From assembly GCF_040685555.1 (NCBI RefSeq), contig NZ_JBFBIK010000026.1:1-64000 (forward strand): a stretch of 64,000 nucleotides of DNA, given 5' to 3'. The translations under genes and the position numbers were made by a program. The first letter of the stretch is position 1, and every line of letters starts with the position of its first letter. The notes beneath the pieces were generated by a model, which was not told the origin of the DNA, made no database searches, and worked only from the letters and a program-made list of their open reading frames with translations. This stretch comes from Sphaerisporangium sp040685555 (GTDB lineage Bacteria > Actinomycetota > Actinomycetes > Streptosporangiales > Streptosporangiaceae). Positions 53,426 to 63,442 of the stretch are shown here, piece by piece.

Positions 53426-55006
53426 TCACCCGCCGCTCGGCGGGCCGAGGGGGATCGCCACCTCGTCCTCCATCGGGGGCTCGATCTCCTGGGGACGGCA
53501 GCCGGTGGCCGCGAAGCAGCGGATCCGCAGGGTGCCGTCCTGCACCGAGACGTGCAGGAAGCTCTTGAAGAAGGGCGGGGTGTCCCAGTCGGACAGCTCG
53601 GAGAACCAGCGGTGGAAGGTGCGCCCCACCGGCAGGCGGAACGGCATGGGCCGGCCGCCGAGGATCCGGGCCGCCCACTTCATGCGCGTCGTGATCTTCA
53701 CGGGCTCACCGGGCGCGGTGGGCTCGGAGCCGTCCGCGCCCGCCGCCCCGGCCGTGCCGTCGCCCGTGCCGACGGGGCGCGGCGGGGTGTTGCCGATGTG
53801 CCTGGACATCAGCACGAGGCCCTGGTCGGGCGTGAGGTAGAGCCACGGCATGCGGAGCCGCGAGCGGTAGAGGTTGCTGTAGAACGACAGCGAGTCACCT
53901 CTCAGCGGATAACACTTGAAGTCGTCCTCGCGCACGCCTCCGACGTCGACGCGGGGGATCGTGTGCGTGGCGTGCATGAACGCCCCGCCGCCGCCGGACA
54001 CGATGTACTGGATGATCCGGCCGCCCACCTCGACCGGGTAGCGCTGGTAGTTGTGGGTGTCGCCGCCGATGGCGGCGACGTAGTTGTTCGCCGGGTCCCT
54101 GACGATGTCGTCGACCGTGCCGCCGTCCTCGATCGGGCACGGGTGGTAGTCGTTGCGGTCGTAGATCGGCTTGCCCGTGATCAGCACCTTGGGGCGGGGA
54201 TCGGCGGACACCCGGCGCAACCACGCCCCCTGGTCGCGGTCGATGGTGCCGCGGATGCCGGTGTCGATGCCCACCAGCAGCAGGCCTGGCAGGTCGATCA
54301 CCCAGTACGGCGCGGGCTGCGCCGCCCGCTGCTCGGGCCGCGACCGCCTGGCGCGGGCCTGGGCGAGGCGGGGCTCGTCGATCGTCTCGGGCTTGGTCCA
54401 GAACAGGCCCCGCACACCCGCGGGCGACAGCGAGAACCCCTGGCGCTTCACCTCCAGCGCGGGCGCGTCGCAGAAGACGCGCATGAACCCGCCGAGCCCG
54501 TCGTACCAGTCGTGGTTGCCCGGGACGGCGTAGATCGGGGCGGGATAATCCTTGTAGGGGCGGAAGAACTTGTCGTCGTACTCGTTGCCCGAGCCCGTGG
54601 GGTAGATGACGTCGCTCGCGACGATCGCGAAGGCGGTGCCGGCGCCGATGGTGAGCAGGCCGGGCACCACGGCGTACTGCGAGGCGTCGCCCTCGCCGGT
54701 GTCGCCGACGATCAGGAAGCTGTACTCAGCACCCAGATCAGGCTTTATCCGGAAATCGGGGTCGACGCCTTCGCGGGCCGCCATCCACCGCCGGCGCACC
54801 TCGTTGGACGGGTCGCCGAAGAGCTGGGCGAGGATCTCGTTGCGCGAGCGCAGCAGGGTCTTCACCGTCAGCCAGGAGAAGCTCTCCTCGTTCGGGCGCA
54901 GCTTCTGGAACGTGCCCATCTCCTGGCAGGACCATCCGGCGCCCTCCTCGGACACCCGCGACGAGACCCGCTTCCCACGCGCGGCTGCCCGCTCCACATC
55001 GACCAT
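53426..55006 (-). CDS. Metallophosphoesterase (calcineurin-type)
   Basis: A 526-residue protein from ATG 55006. Metal and phosphate motifs are present in order: FLIVGDTGEGD, ASDVIYPTGSGNEYDD, VPGNHDWYDGL, a conserved LITGKPIYDRND strand, and IGGDTHNYQRYPV. No signal peptide is seen, so it is cytoplasmic or leaves by another route. It could hydrolyse phosphoesters or cyclic nucleotides; the exact substrate is open. Its stop lies directly against the stop of the kinase gene (53425/53426). Confidence 0.9.
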   Translation of the reverse strand: MVDVERAAARGKRVSSRVSEEGAGWSCQEMGTFQKLRPNEESFSWLTVKTLLRSRNEILAQLFGDPSNEVRRRWMAAREGVDPDFRIKPDLGAEYSFLIVGDTGEGDASQYAVVPGLLTIGAGTAFAIVASDVIYPTGSGNEYDDKFFRPYKDYPAPIYAVPGNHDWYDGLGGFMRVFCDAPALEVKRQGFSLSPAGVRGLFWTKPETIDEPRLAQARARRSRPEQRAAQPAPYWVIDLPGLLLVGIDTGIRGTIDRDQGAWLRRVSADPRPKVLITGKPIYDRNDYHPCPIEDGGTVDDIVRDPANNYVAAIGGDTHNYQRYPVEVGGRIIQYIVSGGGGAFMHATHTIPRVDVGGVREDDFKCYPLRGDSLSFYSNLYRSRLRMPWLYLTPDQGLVLMSRHIGNTPPRPVGTGDGTAGAAGADGSEPTAPGEPVKITTRMKWAARILGGRPMPFRLPVGRTFHRWFSELSDWDTPPFFKSFLHVSVQDGTLRIRCFAATGCRPQEIEPPMEDEVAIPLGPPSGG

Positions 55007-55100
55007 GACCCTATCTTTGCCACGATCTTGATGGATCGCACGCCGACTCACCAATCGGGTCTCCCGGACGTTTCACTCCCCCGCCGCCCAGACCACGCGA

Positions 55101-56726
55101 TCAGGGGATCAGGACGCCCGGATTGAGGATGCCGGCCGGGTCGAGGCGCTCCTTGACCGCGCGAAGGATCTCGACCCCGAGCTCGCCGATCTCGGCGGCG
55201 TAGGCCGTCTTGTGGTCCCTGCCGACGCCGTGGTGGTGCGAGATCGTGCCGCCCGCCAGCCCGATGGCCTCGTTGACCGCCCGCTTGGCGGTGTCCCACT
55301 GCCCGAGGGGGTCCGCGGTCTGGGAGGCCACCACGGTGAAGTACAGCGACGCGCCCGTCCCGTACACGTGCGACAGGTGGCACATCACCAGCGGCGGGCC
55401 GCCCGGCCCGGACAGGTCCGCGGGCGCGAGGGCCACGCTGAGCACCAGCCGCACGGCGTCGTAGAGCCTCGGGATGCCCGACCAGAAGCAGGCCGTCTCC
55501 AGCGTCTCCACGGTCGCCCCCGCGGACAGCAGCGCGTCGCGGAGGTACGGGGCGCTGAAGCGGCCGTGGGACCACGCCTCGCCGGGCTCGGGGCCGAGGT
55601 AGACGCCGCCCAGCCCCGACAGGGTCTCGGCGGTGCGCTCGCGCCGGTAGGCGACGTCGCCGGCCTCGCCCTCGTACCCGACGACGGCGAGACATCCGGC
55701 GTCGGGCCGGACCCCGCCGATCTCCCCCGGCTTGGCGAGGCCCACCATGGTCTCGGTCTCGTCGGACAGGCGCAGCACCGTCGGGAGCGGCCCCTCCTGC
55801 GCCACGCGCCGCAGCGCCGCCGTCCCGGCACTGAACGACCCGAAGCGCCAGCCCTCGTACACCTTCTCGGCCGGCGCCCGCCGCACCCGCAGCCGCATCG
55901 AGGTGACGACGCCGAAGGCACCCTCCGAGCCGAGGACGAGCTGCCGCAGATCCGGCCCCGCGGCGGACTTCGGCGCGCGGCCGGACTCCAGCGTGCCGCT
56001 CGGGGTGGCCACGGTCACGCCCACCACCATGTCGTCGAAGCGGCCGAACCCTGCCGACGCCTGGCCGCTCGACCGCGCCGCCGCGAAGCCACCCAGGGTG
56101 GCGTACTCGTAGGACTGGGGGAAGTGCCCGAGGGTCAGCCCGTGCCTGGCGAGGAGCTGCTCGGCCTGCGGGGCGCGCAGGCCGGCCTCCAGCTCGGCGA
56201 CCATGGACTCGGTGTCCACCGAGATGAGCCGGTTGAGCCGGGCCATGTCGAGGGCGACCACGCCGGCGAAGCCCTGCCGGGAGGCCACGAGGCCGCCGAC
56301 GACCGAGGTGCCGCCTCCGAAGGGCACGACCGCGACCCGGTGGTGGGCGCAGATGCGGAGCACCTCGAGCACCTCGTCGTGCGAGCCGGGCAGCAGCACC
56401 GCGTCCGGGGCGTCGGAGCCGTCGCCGTCGCGCATGCGCAGCAGGTCGGGCGTGGACTTCCCCCGGGTGTGGCGGATCCTGGCGTCGTCGTCGACGCGGA
56501 CGTGCTCCCCGCCGACGGCCCTGCGGAGATCGGCCAGGATCAGCGGGGACAGGGCGGCGGCGCGCAGCCTGACCTCTCCGAAGCTCGCGGCGGGCCGCGC
56601 GGGCTCGCGCACGCCGAGCAGCTCGCGCAGCAGCTTGCGGACGGATTCGGGCAGCTCGGCGGCCTTGGCGGGATCGCCCCAGCCCGACCAGAGCATCGGT
56701 TCCGCGGCGGTGTCGGGAGTTTCCAC
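55101..56726 (-). CDS. FAD-binding oxidase, alkyl-DHAP-synthase-like
   Basis: A 541-residue protein from GTG 56726. It has the PCMH-type FAD domain: VAVVPFGGGTSVVGGL, HFPQSYEYATLGGFAAARSS and PDLRQLVLGSEGAFGVVTSM. The C-terminal cap has FTVVASQTADPLGQWDTAKR and GGTISHHHGVGRDHKTAYA, including the HHHGVGRDH motif of the alkyldihydroxyacetonephosphate synthase branch. Bacterial members act on 2-hydroxy acids or alkyl-glycerol lipids. It is divergent from glpD (67 bp), a pairing common in actinobacteria and suggestive of glycerol-3-phosphate or ether-lipid metabolism. Confidence 0.88.
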   Translation of the reverse strand: METPDTAAEPMLWSGWGDPAKAAELPESVRKLLRELLGVREPARPAASFGEVRLRAAALSPLILADLRRAVGGEHVRVDDDARIRHTRGKSTPDLLRMRDGDGSDAPDAVLLPGSHDEVLEVLRICAHHRVAVVPFGGGTSVVGGLVASRQGFAGVVALDMARLNRLISVDTESMVAELEAGLRAPQAEQLLARHGLTLGHFPQSYEYATLGGFAAARSSGQASAGFGRFDDMVVGVTVATPSGTLESGRAPKSAAGPDLRQLVLGSEGAFGVVTSMRLRVRRAPAEKVYEGWRFGSFSAGTAALRRVAQEGPLPTVLRLSDETETMVGLAKPGEIGGVRPDAGCLAVVGYEGEAGDVAYRRERTAETLSGLGGVYLGPEPGEAWSHGRFSAPYLRDALLSAGATVETLETACFWSGIPRLYDAVRLVLSVALAPADLSGPGGPPLVMCHLSHVYGTGASLYFTVVASQTADPLGQWDTAKRAVNEAIGLAGGTISHHHGVGRDHKTAYAAEIGELGVEILRAVKERLDPAGILNPGVLIP

Positions 56727-56793
56727 GCCCTACACTGTGACACGCCCGGCTGTGGTACCCCTTCCGGGTGCCCCCTGAAGAGGTGCCAGGACC

Positions 56794-58326
56794 ATGAGCC
56801 ACACCCCCGCGCCGCCGCCGGCCGAGCCTTCAAGGTCCTCGCTCAACGCCTCACGGCGTGCCCGCGAGCTGGCCGAGGTCCGTGAGACGGTCGTGGACCT
56901 GCTGGTGGTCGGGCTGGGCGCGACGGGGGCGGGGGTGGCGCTCGACGCCGCCTCCCGTGGCCTGTCGGTCGCGGCGATCGACGCCCACGACCTGGCGTTC
57001 GGCACATCGCGGTGGAGCTCCAAGATGATCCACGGCGGGCTGCGCTACCTCGCCAAGGGCCAGGTGGGGGTGGCCAGGGAGAGCGCGGTCGAGCGCGGGG
57101 TGCTGCTGCGCCACACGGCTCCCCACCTGGTACGTGCCCAGCCGTACCTCCTGCCACTGACCTCTGGGGTGTCCAGAGCCCAGGCCGAGGTCGTGATGGC
57201 GGGCTACCGGCTCGGCGACCTGCTCAGGGCGTCGGCGGGAACCCCGCGCCGCCTGCTCCCCGGCCCGTCCCGCGTGACGGTCTCACGGGCCCGCGCCGCC
57301 GTGCCGGCCCTGCGCACGTACGGGCTGCGCGGCGCGCTGGTCTCCTTCGACGGGCGGGTCGTCGACGACGCCCGGCTGGTGGTCGCTATCGCGAGGACGG
57401 CCGCGGCGCACGGCGCCCGGGTGCTCACCCGGTGCCGCGCCCTGGCCCTGTCCGGCGACGGCGCCGAGGTCCGCGACGAGCTGGGCGGTGAGGCCTTCAC
57501 GATCCGCGCCCGCAGAGTGATCAACGCGACCGGCGTGTGGGCGGGGCGGCTGACCGATTCGGTGTCCATGCGGCCCTCCAGGGGCACCCACCTCGTCCTG
57601 CGTCCTGGCACCCTCGGCGAGCCCCGCGCGAGCCTGCACGTGCCGATCCCGGGCGAGGGGGCGAGGTTCGTCCTGGTGCTCCCCCAGCCCGACGGGCGCG
57701 TCTACGTGGGCCTCACCGACGAGCCGGTGGACGGCCCGATCCCCGACGTGCCCGAGGCTCCCGAGACCGACATCGCGTTCCTCCTGGAGGTTCTCAACTC
57801 GGTTCTGGAGGTTCCCCTCGCCCGCGGCGACGTGGCGGGCGCCTACGCGGGCCTCAGGCCGCTGCTGACCGGCGACGGGCGCACGGCCGACCTCTCCCGC
57901 AGGCATGCGGTCGTCCGGGCCCCTGACGGCGTCGTGACGATCGTGGGCGGAAAACTGACCACCTACCGCAGGATGGCCGAGGACGCCGTCGACGCGGCGT
58001 TCCCGGACGCTCCCCGAAGCCGTACGGCCCGCCTGCCCCTCGTGGGCGCGGCCATGCCCTCGCCGGACGGCGTCCCTCAGCGCCTCGCCGAGCGGTACGG
58101 CTCGGAGGCGGCGGCCGTCCATGCCCTCGCGGAGCGTGATCCGGAGCTGGCGGAGACGCTGCCGCTGGGGGTCACCGTGGCCGAGCTGGTGTGGGCGGTG
58201 CTGCACGAGGGCGCGCTGGACGCGGGCGACCTGCTCGACCGCCGCACCCGCATCGGCCTGGTGCCCGAGGACCGCGCGGCGGCCCTTCCCGCGGCGGAGC
58301 GGGCGCTGCGCGACCACGCCCTTTAG
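56794..58326 (+). CDS. glpD: FAD-dependent glycerol-3-phosphate dehydrogenase
   Basis: A 510-residue protein from ATG 56794 with AGAGGTGCC upstream. The FAD loop is LLVVGLGATGAGVALDAASR, followed by SRWSSKMIHGGLRYLAKGQ, RVINATGVWAGRL, RPSRGTHLVLRP and VTIVGGKLTTYRRMAEDAVD. All are typical of GlpD. It oxidises glycerol-3-phosphate to DHAP and feeds electrons to quinone at the membrane. TACACT (56731-56736) in the divergent gap could be its -10. Confidence 0.95.
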   Translation: MSHTPAPPPAEPSRSSLNASRRARELAEVRETVVDLLVVGLGATGAGVALDAASRGLSVAAIDAHDLAFGTSRWSSKMIHGGLRYLAKGQVGVARESAVERGVLLRHTAPHLVRAQPYLLPLTSGVSRAQAEVVMAGYRLGDLLRASAGTPRRLLPGPSRVTVSRARAAVPALRTYGLRGALVSFDGRVVDDARLVVAIARTAAAHGARVLTRCRALALSGDGAEVRDELGGEAFTIRARRVINATGVWAGRLTDSVSMRPSRGTHLVLRPGTLGEPRASLHVPIPGEGARFVLVLPQPDGRVYVGLTDEPVDGPIPDVPEAPETDIAFLLEVLNSVLEVPLARGDVAGAYAGLRPLLTGDGRTADLSRRHAVVRAPDGVVTIVGGKLTTYRRMAEDAVDAAFPDAPRSRTARLPLVGAAMPSPDGVPQRLAERYGSEAAAVHALAERDPELAETLPLGVTVAELVWAVLHEGALDAGDLLDRRTRIGLVPEDRAAALPAAERALRDHAL

Positions 58327-58459
58327 CTCCCGGACGGCACTCTCGGCAACCTGCCCGGTGAGACCGGTTCGTGAGTTATGTCACATGAGGCGCGCGCGTA
58401 GGGGTGGGAATTGAGGACACCCCAGAAACCTGTGCTCCGACACGTATGGCCCCTATCCA

Positions 58460-58478
58460 TTAGGTTAGTCTTACCTAA
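58460..58478 (+). promoter_or_regulatory. Iron box (DtxR/IdeR-type operator)
   Basis: TTAGGTTAGTCTTACCTAA matches the 19-bp DtxR/IdeR consensus (TTAGGTTAGGCTAACCTAA) at 17 positions and has the palindrome. It lies 18 bp before the GTG of the next gene, over its likely promoter. Iron-loaded repressor should switch the gene off. Confidence 0.88.
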
Positions 58479-58496
58479 GTCTGTCGGGAGGATCGT

Positions 58497-59408
58497 GTGA
58501 CCAGAGACCGGACACGGGGGTGCGAACACCCGGCCGGATGCCATACAGGCGAGGTGCCGGCGCTTGCGAGCGCGACCGTCGGCGCCCGGTTGTGGCTGCT
58601 CATCGAGCATGCCGGGCCTTGGGCGTCCCACCTGTCGGAGTGTGAGCTCCCCGCCGGGATCCACGCGCTGATCGAACGCGCCACCAAGCTGGGGATCAGG
58701 CCCCAGCTCATCAGGCGGCCGCTTCACCGCCGCTCGGCGCAGGGGCCGGTCAGGGTCATGGTGGCCGACACCACGGCAGAACTCCCCTGGATCGCGGAGG
58801 GGTTCTTCAAGAACCCCGGAGATCTTGACCTGGGATCTCTTGTGCGCGGAGTGGTTCCGGAGTCCTGCATACTGGTGAAGGAGCCGGTGTTCCTGGTCTG
58901 CACGCATGCCAGGCGCAACGCGTGTTGTGCCCGCATTGGCCTTCCCATCGCGCGGGTTTTGGGTGAGAGCCTGCCGGGAAGAGTGTGGGAAACCACTCAT
59001 GTGGGCGGCGATCGGTACGCCGCTAACCTTGTGTGCTTGCCACACGGGCTTTACTACGGCAGCATGTCTCAGGCTGCCGCGATCGCGGCGGCAAACGCGT
59101 ACCGGCACGGTGAGATCGTTCTCGACCGTTTCCGGGGGCGCGCAGGTATCCCTGAGCCATCGCAGGCCGCCGAGCATTTCGTCCGGGCACACACGGGCGA
59201 GCTCTCGGTAGGCGGAGTGGCCGTGGAATCCACCAGGCTGGACGGTGACGTCACCGAGGCGATTGTGCGCCACGGGGACGTCCGGTTCCGGGTTGTGGTC
59301 GAGCGGACGATGTTCGCGCCATGCGGTATGGCGTGCGCCGACACGATCATGACCTACAGGCTGGCCGAGCTGGAGCATCTCCAGTGCGGCACGCCCGTTC
59401 TGACCTGA
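58497..59408 (+). CDS. Sucrase/ferredoxin-like protein, iron-regulated
   Basis: A 303-residue protein from GTG 58497 with GGGAGGATC upstream. It is a thioredoxin-like [2Fe-2S] family member (sucraseferredoxin-like). The motifs are VFLVCTHARRNACCARIG, then VWETTHVGGDRYAANLVCLP and HGLYYGSMSQ. It should carry electrons in the cytoplasm. In actinobacteria such proteins are often iron-repressed and linked to siderophore-iron release. The iron box just upstream supports this. Confidence 0.88.
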   Translation: MTRDRTRGCEHPAGCHTGEVPALASATVGARLWLLIEHAGPWASHLSECELPAGIHALIERATKLGIRPQLIRRPLHRRSAQGPVRVMVADTTAELPWIAEGFFKNPGDLDLGSLVRGVVPESCILVKEPVFLVCTHARRNACCARIGLPIARVLGESLPGRVWETTHVGGDRYAANLVCLPHGLYYGSMSQAAAIAAANAYRHGEIVLDRFRGRAGIPEPSQAAEHFVRAHTGELSVGGVAVESTRLDGDVTEAIVRHGDVRFRVVVERTMFAPCGMACADTIMTYRLAELEHLQCGTPVLT

Positions 59409-59503
59409 GGCTCCTGTCGGAGCCGGGAACACCACGGACTATCACGGCGTTGGAATCAGGGACGCCATATGCGTCCAATGCGGCACAAACACGAAATACC
59501 TCT

Positions 59504-59514
59504 CACCTAAGGTG
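59504..59514. promoter_or_regulatory. CACCT/AGGTG palindrome over the whiB leader
   Basis: CACCT (59504-59508) and AGGTG (59510-59514) with one base between overlap the ribosome binding site (AAGGTGG) of the WhiB gene. A protein bound here could block translation or transcription. Confidence 0.35.
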
Positions 59515-59521
59515 GTTTCTC

Positions 59522-59833
59522 ATGTCTCAGGTACGTCGGCAGATCGCCCGCCCGCGCCCCAGCTGGGGTTGGCAGGATGACGCCGCGTGCCGGGGAGAGG
59601 ACCTTGTGCTGTTCTTCGGTCCCGACGGCGAGCGTCAGCCGGAGCGCGACATTCGCGAGCGCAAGGCCAAGGCCATCTGCGCCCAGTGCCCTGTCCGTGC
59701 CGAGTGCCTCGACTACGCCCTCTCACGTCCGGAGAAGTACGGCACGTGGGGCGGGCTCAACGAGGACGAGCGCGCGTCCGAGCGCCGTCGGCGCATGCGG
59801 CGTGCCGCGAGCGCCGGCATCAGCGCTGCCTGA
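59522..59833 (+). CDS. WhiB-family iron-sulfur regulator
   Basis: A 103-residue protein from ATG 59522, with AAGGTGG seven bases upstream. Four Cys residues (23, 53, 56, 62; DAACRG and AICAQCPVRAEC) bind a [4Fe-4S] cluster. The GTWGG turn (74-78) and the C-terminal basic stretch (ERASERRRRMRRAASA) bind sigma factor and DNA. WhiB proteins sense redox or nitric oxide and control development or stress. The paralogue group cannot be fixed from sequence alone. Confidence 0.95.
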   Translation: MSQVRRQIARPRPSWGWQDDAACRGEDLVLFFGPDGERQPERDIRERKAKAICAQCPVRAECLDYALSRPEKYGTWGGLNEDERASERRRRMRRAASAGISAA

Positions 59834-59986
59834 ACCTCCACCGGCATGTTCCCCCGTGATCATGCGGCTTTTCCGCTCCTGTACGCCTCCAGGGCCGTAA
59901 TTGCCGCATGATCATGCGGGTGTCATTCCCGTCCAGGGCGGCACCCACACCTTCCCCCCATCCCCTACGCAGGCGAACCCTCTCGT

Positions 59987-60643
59987 TCACCGCCCTTGCC
60001 GCAGCAGGTGGAGAACGTCCGCGTCCGTCAGCTGGTCGAACCGCACGTACCACTGGCCGACAGCGTAGAACCCGGGCGGGGTGGCGATCACGACCACCTC
60101 GTCCGCCTCGTCTCTGAGCTCCGCGACCGTCCTCGGCGACCCCACCGGCACGGCCAGCACCAGCCTCCGTGGCCTGGACGCCCGCACGGCGCGCAGCGCC
60201 GCGCGAGCCGTCGCCCCCGTCGCGAGCCCGTCGTCCACCACGACGACATCCCGCCCCATCAGCCGGGGAAGCATGCGCTCCCCCCGGTAGGCGGCGACCC
60301 TTCTCGCGAGCTCGCGCCTCTCCTGCTCGACGACCGTCGCGACGTCCTCCGTACTGAGCCCGAGGTGGGCCAGGAACGGGACGTCGAGCACCGGCTCCCC
60401 GCCCTCGGCGATCGCGCCCACCCCGAGCTCGGGCTGCTCGGGGTGGCCGATCTTCCGGGTCACGAGGACGTCCAGCGGCGCGTCCAGCCGTTCGGCGACC
60501 GGTGCCGCCACCGCCACGCCCCCGCGTGGCAGAGCGAGTATCACCGGATCGGCGAGGCCGAGGTCCGCCAGTATCTCGGCGAGCAGGGCGCCCGCCTCCG
60601 CCCTGTCGGCGAAGAGCAGGGACACCCGCCGACTAGCGCCCAT
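59987..60643 (-). CDS. Phosphoribosyltransferase-domain protein
   Basis: A 218-residue protein from ATG 60643 (GAAGGGGG just upstream; GTG 60664 is an alternative). The PRPP-binding motif is VVVVDDGLATGATARAALR. Before it lie LADPVILALPRGGVAVAAPV and DVLVTRKIGHPEQPELGVGA, as in the small 'erythromycin-esterase-linked' or ComF-like PRTase group. The base or sugar substrate is unknown. Monocistronic or first gene before rsgA's region. Confidence 0.9.
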   Translation of the reverse strand: MGASRRVSLLFADRAEAGALLAEILADLGLADPVILALPRGGVAVAAPVAERLDAPLDVLVTRKIGHPEQPELGVGAIAEGGEPVLDVPFLAHLGLSTEDVATVVEQERRELARRVAAYRGERMLPRLMGRDVVVVDDGLATGATARAALRAVRASRPRRLVLAVPVGSPRTVAELRDEADEVVVIATPPGFYAVGQWYVRFDQLTDADVLHLLRQGR

Positions 60644-60679
60644 GCCCCCTTCGTACCCTTCCACCCATACCGCAAGCGG

Positions 60680-61807
60680 TCAGGGACGGCCCTGGTTGCG
60701 CACGGACTTGTGGATGATCTTCCACTTGCGGGTCTCCTCGGCGCGCAGCCGGGCGTCGCCGCGCCTCGCCATCCACGCCGCCTCGCGCTGGAGCTTGCGC
60801 CAGCTCGAAAGGCGGCGTTCCGGCAGCTCGCCCGACTCCAGGGCCTCGAGAACGGCACATCCGGGCTCGCTCTCATGAGCGCAGTTGTCGAACCGGCATC
60901 CCTGGGCCAGCTCCTCGATGTCGGAGAACACCAGGTCGACGCCCTGGCTCATCTCGTACATCCCCACCCGGCGGATGCCCGGTGTGTCGATCACCAGGCC
61001 GCCGCCGTTCAGCGCGATCAGCTCGCGGTGCACGGTGGTGTGACGTCCCCGCCCGTCGGCCGCGCGCACCTGCTGGGTCTCCATCACCGCCTCGCCGGCC
61101 AGCGCGTTGACCAGCGTCGACTTGCCCGCGCCCGAGGCCCCGAGTATCACTGCGGTGCGCGAGCCTTCGAGGTGGCTCCGCACCACGTCGACGCCCTCCC
61201 CGGTGACCGAGCAGACGGCGTGGAGGTCGACGCCCGGCGCGACCGCCGCCACGTCTTCGAGGAGCCCCGGGAGGTGCTGCCCGACGAGATCGGACTTGGT
61301 GATCAGCACGACCGGCCGGGCTCCGCTCTCCCACGCCAGGGCGAGCAGCCGCTCCACGCGGCCGAGATCGGCGAAGTCGCCGGCGTGCATGGCGGGCTCG
61401 GCGACGAAGACCACGTCGACGTTCGCGGCCAGCACCTGCCCCCGCGAGTCGCCGGACAGGCCGCCACGCGAGTCGCGGCTGACACCCCCGCGCACGAAGG
61501 CGGTCCTTCTCGGGAGGATCGCGTCGAGCTCGTAGCGGCCCTCGGCGAGCCTGGTGAGCGCGGCCCAGTCGCCCACGCAGGGCAGGGCCACGGGGTCGTC
61601 CGCCGTCGCCCGCCGCAACCGGGCGGCGTACTGGGCGGTGTGGTGGCCTTCGGTGGTGATGACGTCGGCGGCGCCGCGATCGACGCGGGCCACGCGGGCG
61701 GGGACGGCTCCGCCCGGAAGATCGGCGGCGAGGGAGTCGTCCCAGCCGAGAGAGAAAAGATCATGACCGAGAGTGGTCAACTCAGGCACCCTTCGAGAAC
61801 CGGGCAC
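60680..61807 (-). CDS. rsgA: Ribosome small-subunit GTPase RsgA
   Basis: A 375-residue circularly permuted GTPase (start GTG 61807, or GTG 61789). An OB-like N-terminus is followed by the G4 motif VLITKSDL before the P-loop (ILGASGAGKSTLVNALAG) and the G3 motif LVIDTPGIRRVG. A zinc site follows (CRFDNCAHESEPGC). It helps mature the 30S subunit. It lies downstream of glyA in the same direction. Confidence 0.93.
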   Translation of the reverse strand: MPGSRRVPELTTLGHDLFSLGWDDSLAADLPGGAVPARVARVDRGAADVITTEGHHTAQYAARLRRATADDPVALPCVGDWAALTRLAEGRYELDAILPRRTAFVRGGVSRDSRGGLSGDSRGQVLAANVDVVFVAEPAMHAGDFADLGRVERLLALAWESGARPVVLITKSDLVGQHLPGLLEDVAAVAPGVDLHAVCSVTGEGVDVVRSHLEGSRTAVILGASGAGKSTLVNALAGEAVMETQQVRAADGRGRHTTVHRELIALNGGGLVIDTPGIRRVGMYEMSQGVDLVFSDIEELAQGCRFDNCAHESEPGCAVLEALESGELPERRLSSWRKLQREAAWMARRGDARLRAEETRKWKIIHKSVRNQGRP

Positions 61808-61925
61808 CTGGCGGCTTCAGCGCGTGAGTGGCACCCGGGAGGAAATGGACATGGGCATCCTCCGAACGACCCGCATCTTCCTCACCTCCCGCTCGATCAC
61901 GGCCGCATCCCTCAGAAGCGGCGAA

Positions 61926-61953
61926 GCCGGGCCCACTTTATCGCGGGCCCGGC
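61926..61953. terminator. Inverted repeat in the rsgA-glyA spacer
   Basis: GCCGGGCCC (61926-61934) and GGGCCCGGC (61945-61953) form a 9-bp stem with a 10-nt loop. With the hairpin at 62044-62074 it could end glyA transcription. Confidence 0.45.
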
Positions 61954-62043
61954 CATCGTCGGCAACACATTTTCGTGGGCCCGACTCGGGCCCCGCCTTT
62001 CCCGTGGCGCCGGCCTCGGCGCCCCGCACCGCCGGTCAGCCCC

Positions 62044-62074
62044 GGCCGGGCGTCACGGAACCCGACGCCCGGCC
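62044..62074 (-). terminator. Terminator hairpin after glyA
   Basis: An 11-bp stem (GGCCGGGCGTC at 62044-62054 with its complement at 62064-62074) and 9-nt loop begin 14 bp after the glyA stop. No T-tract. Confidence 0.65.
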
Positions 62075-62087
62075 ACGGGGCTCCCGG

Positions 62088-63341
<1,254 letters not shown>

Positions 63342-63442
63342 GGCCCTACCCTTCGTTGGCATCTGGCGAAGACCCAGGCGCTCGGCCTCCGACCCTTTCG
63401 CTCCCTGGTGGTGCCCCACCCAGACACGCCGGTCACGTCGCG

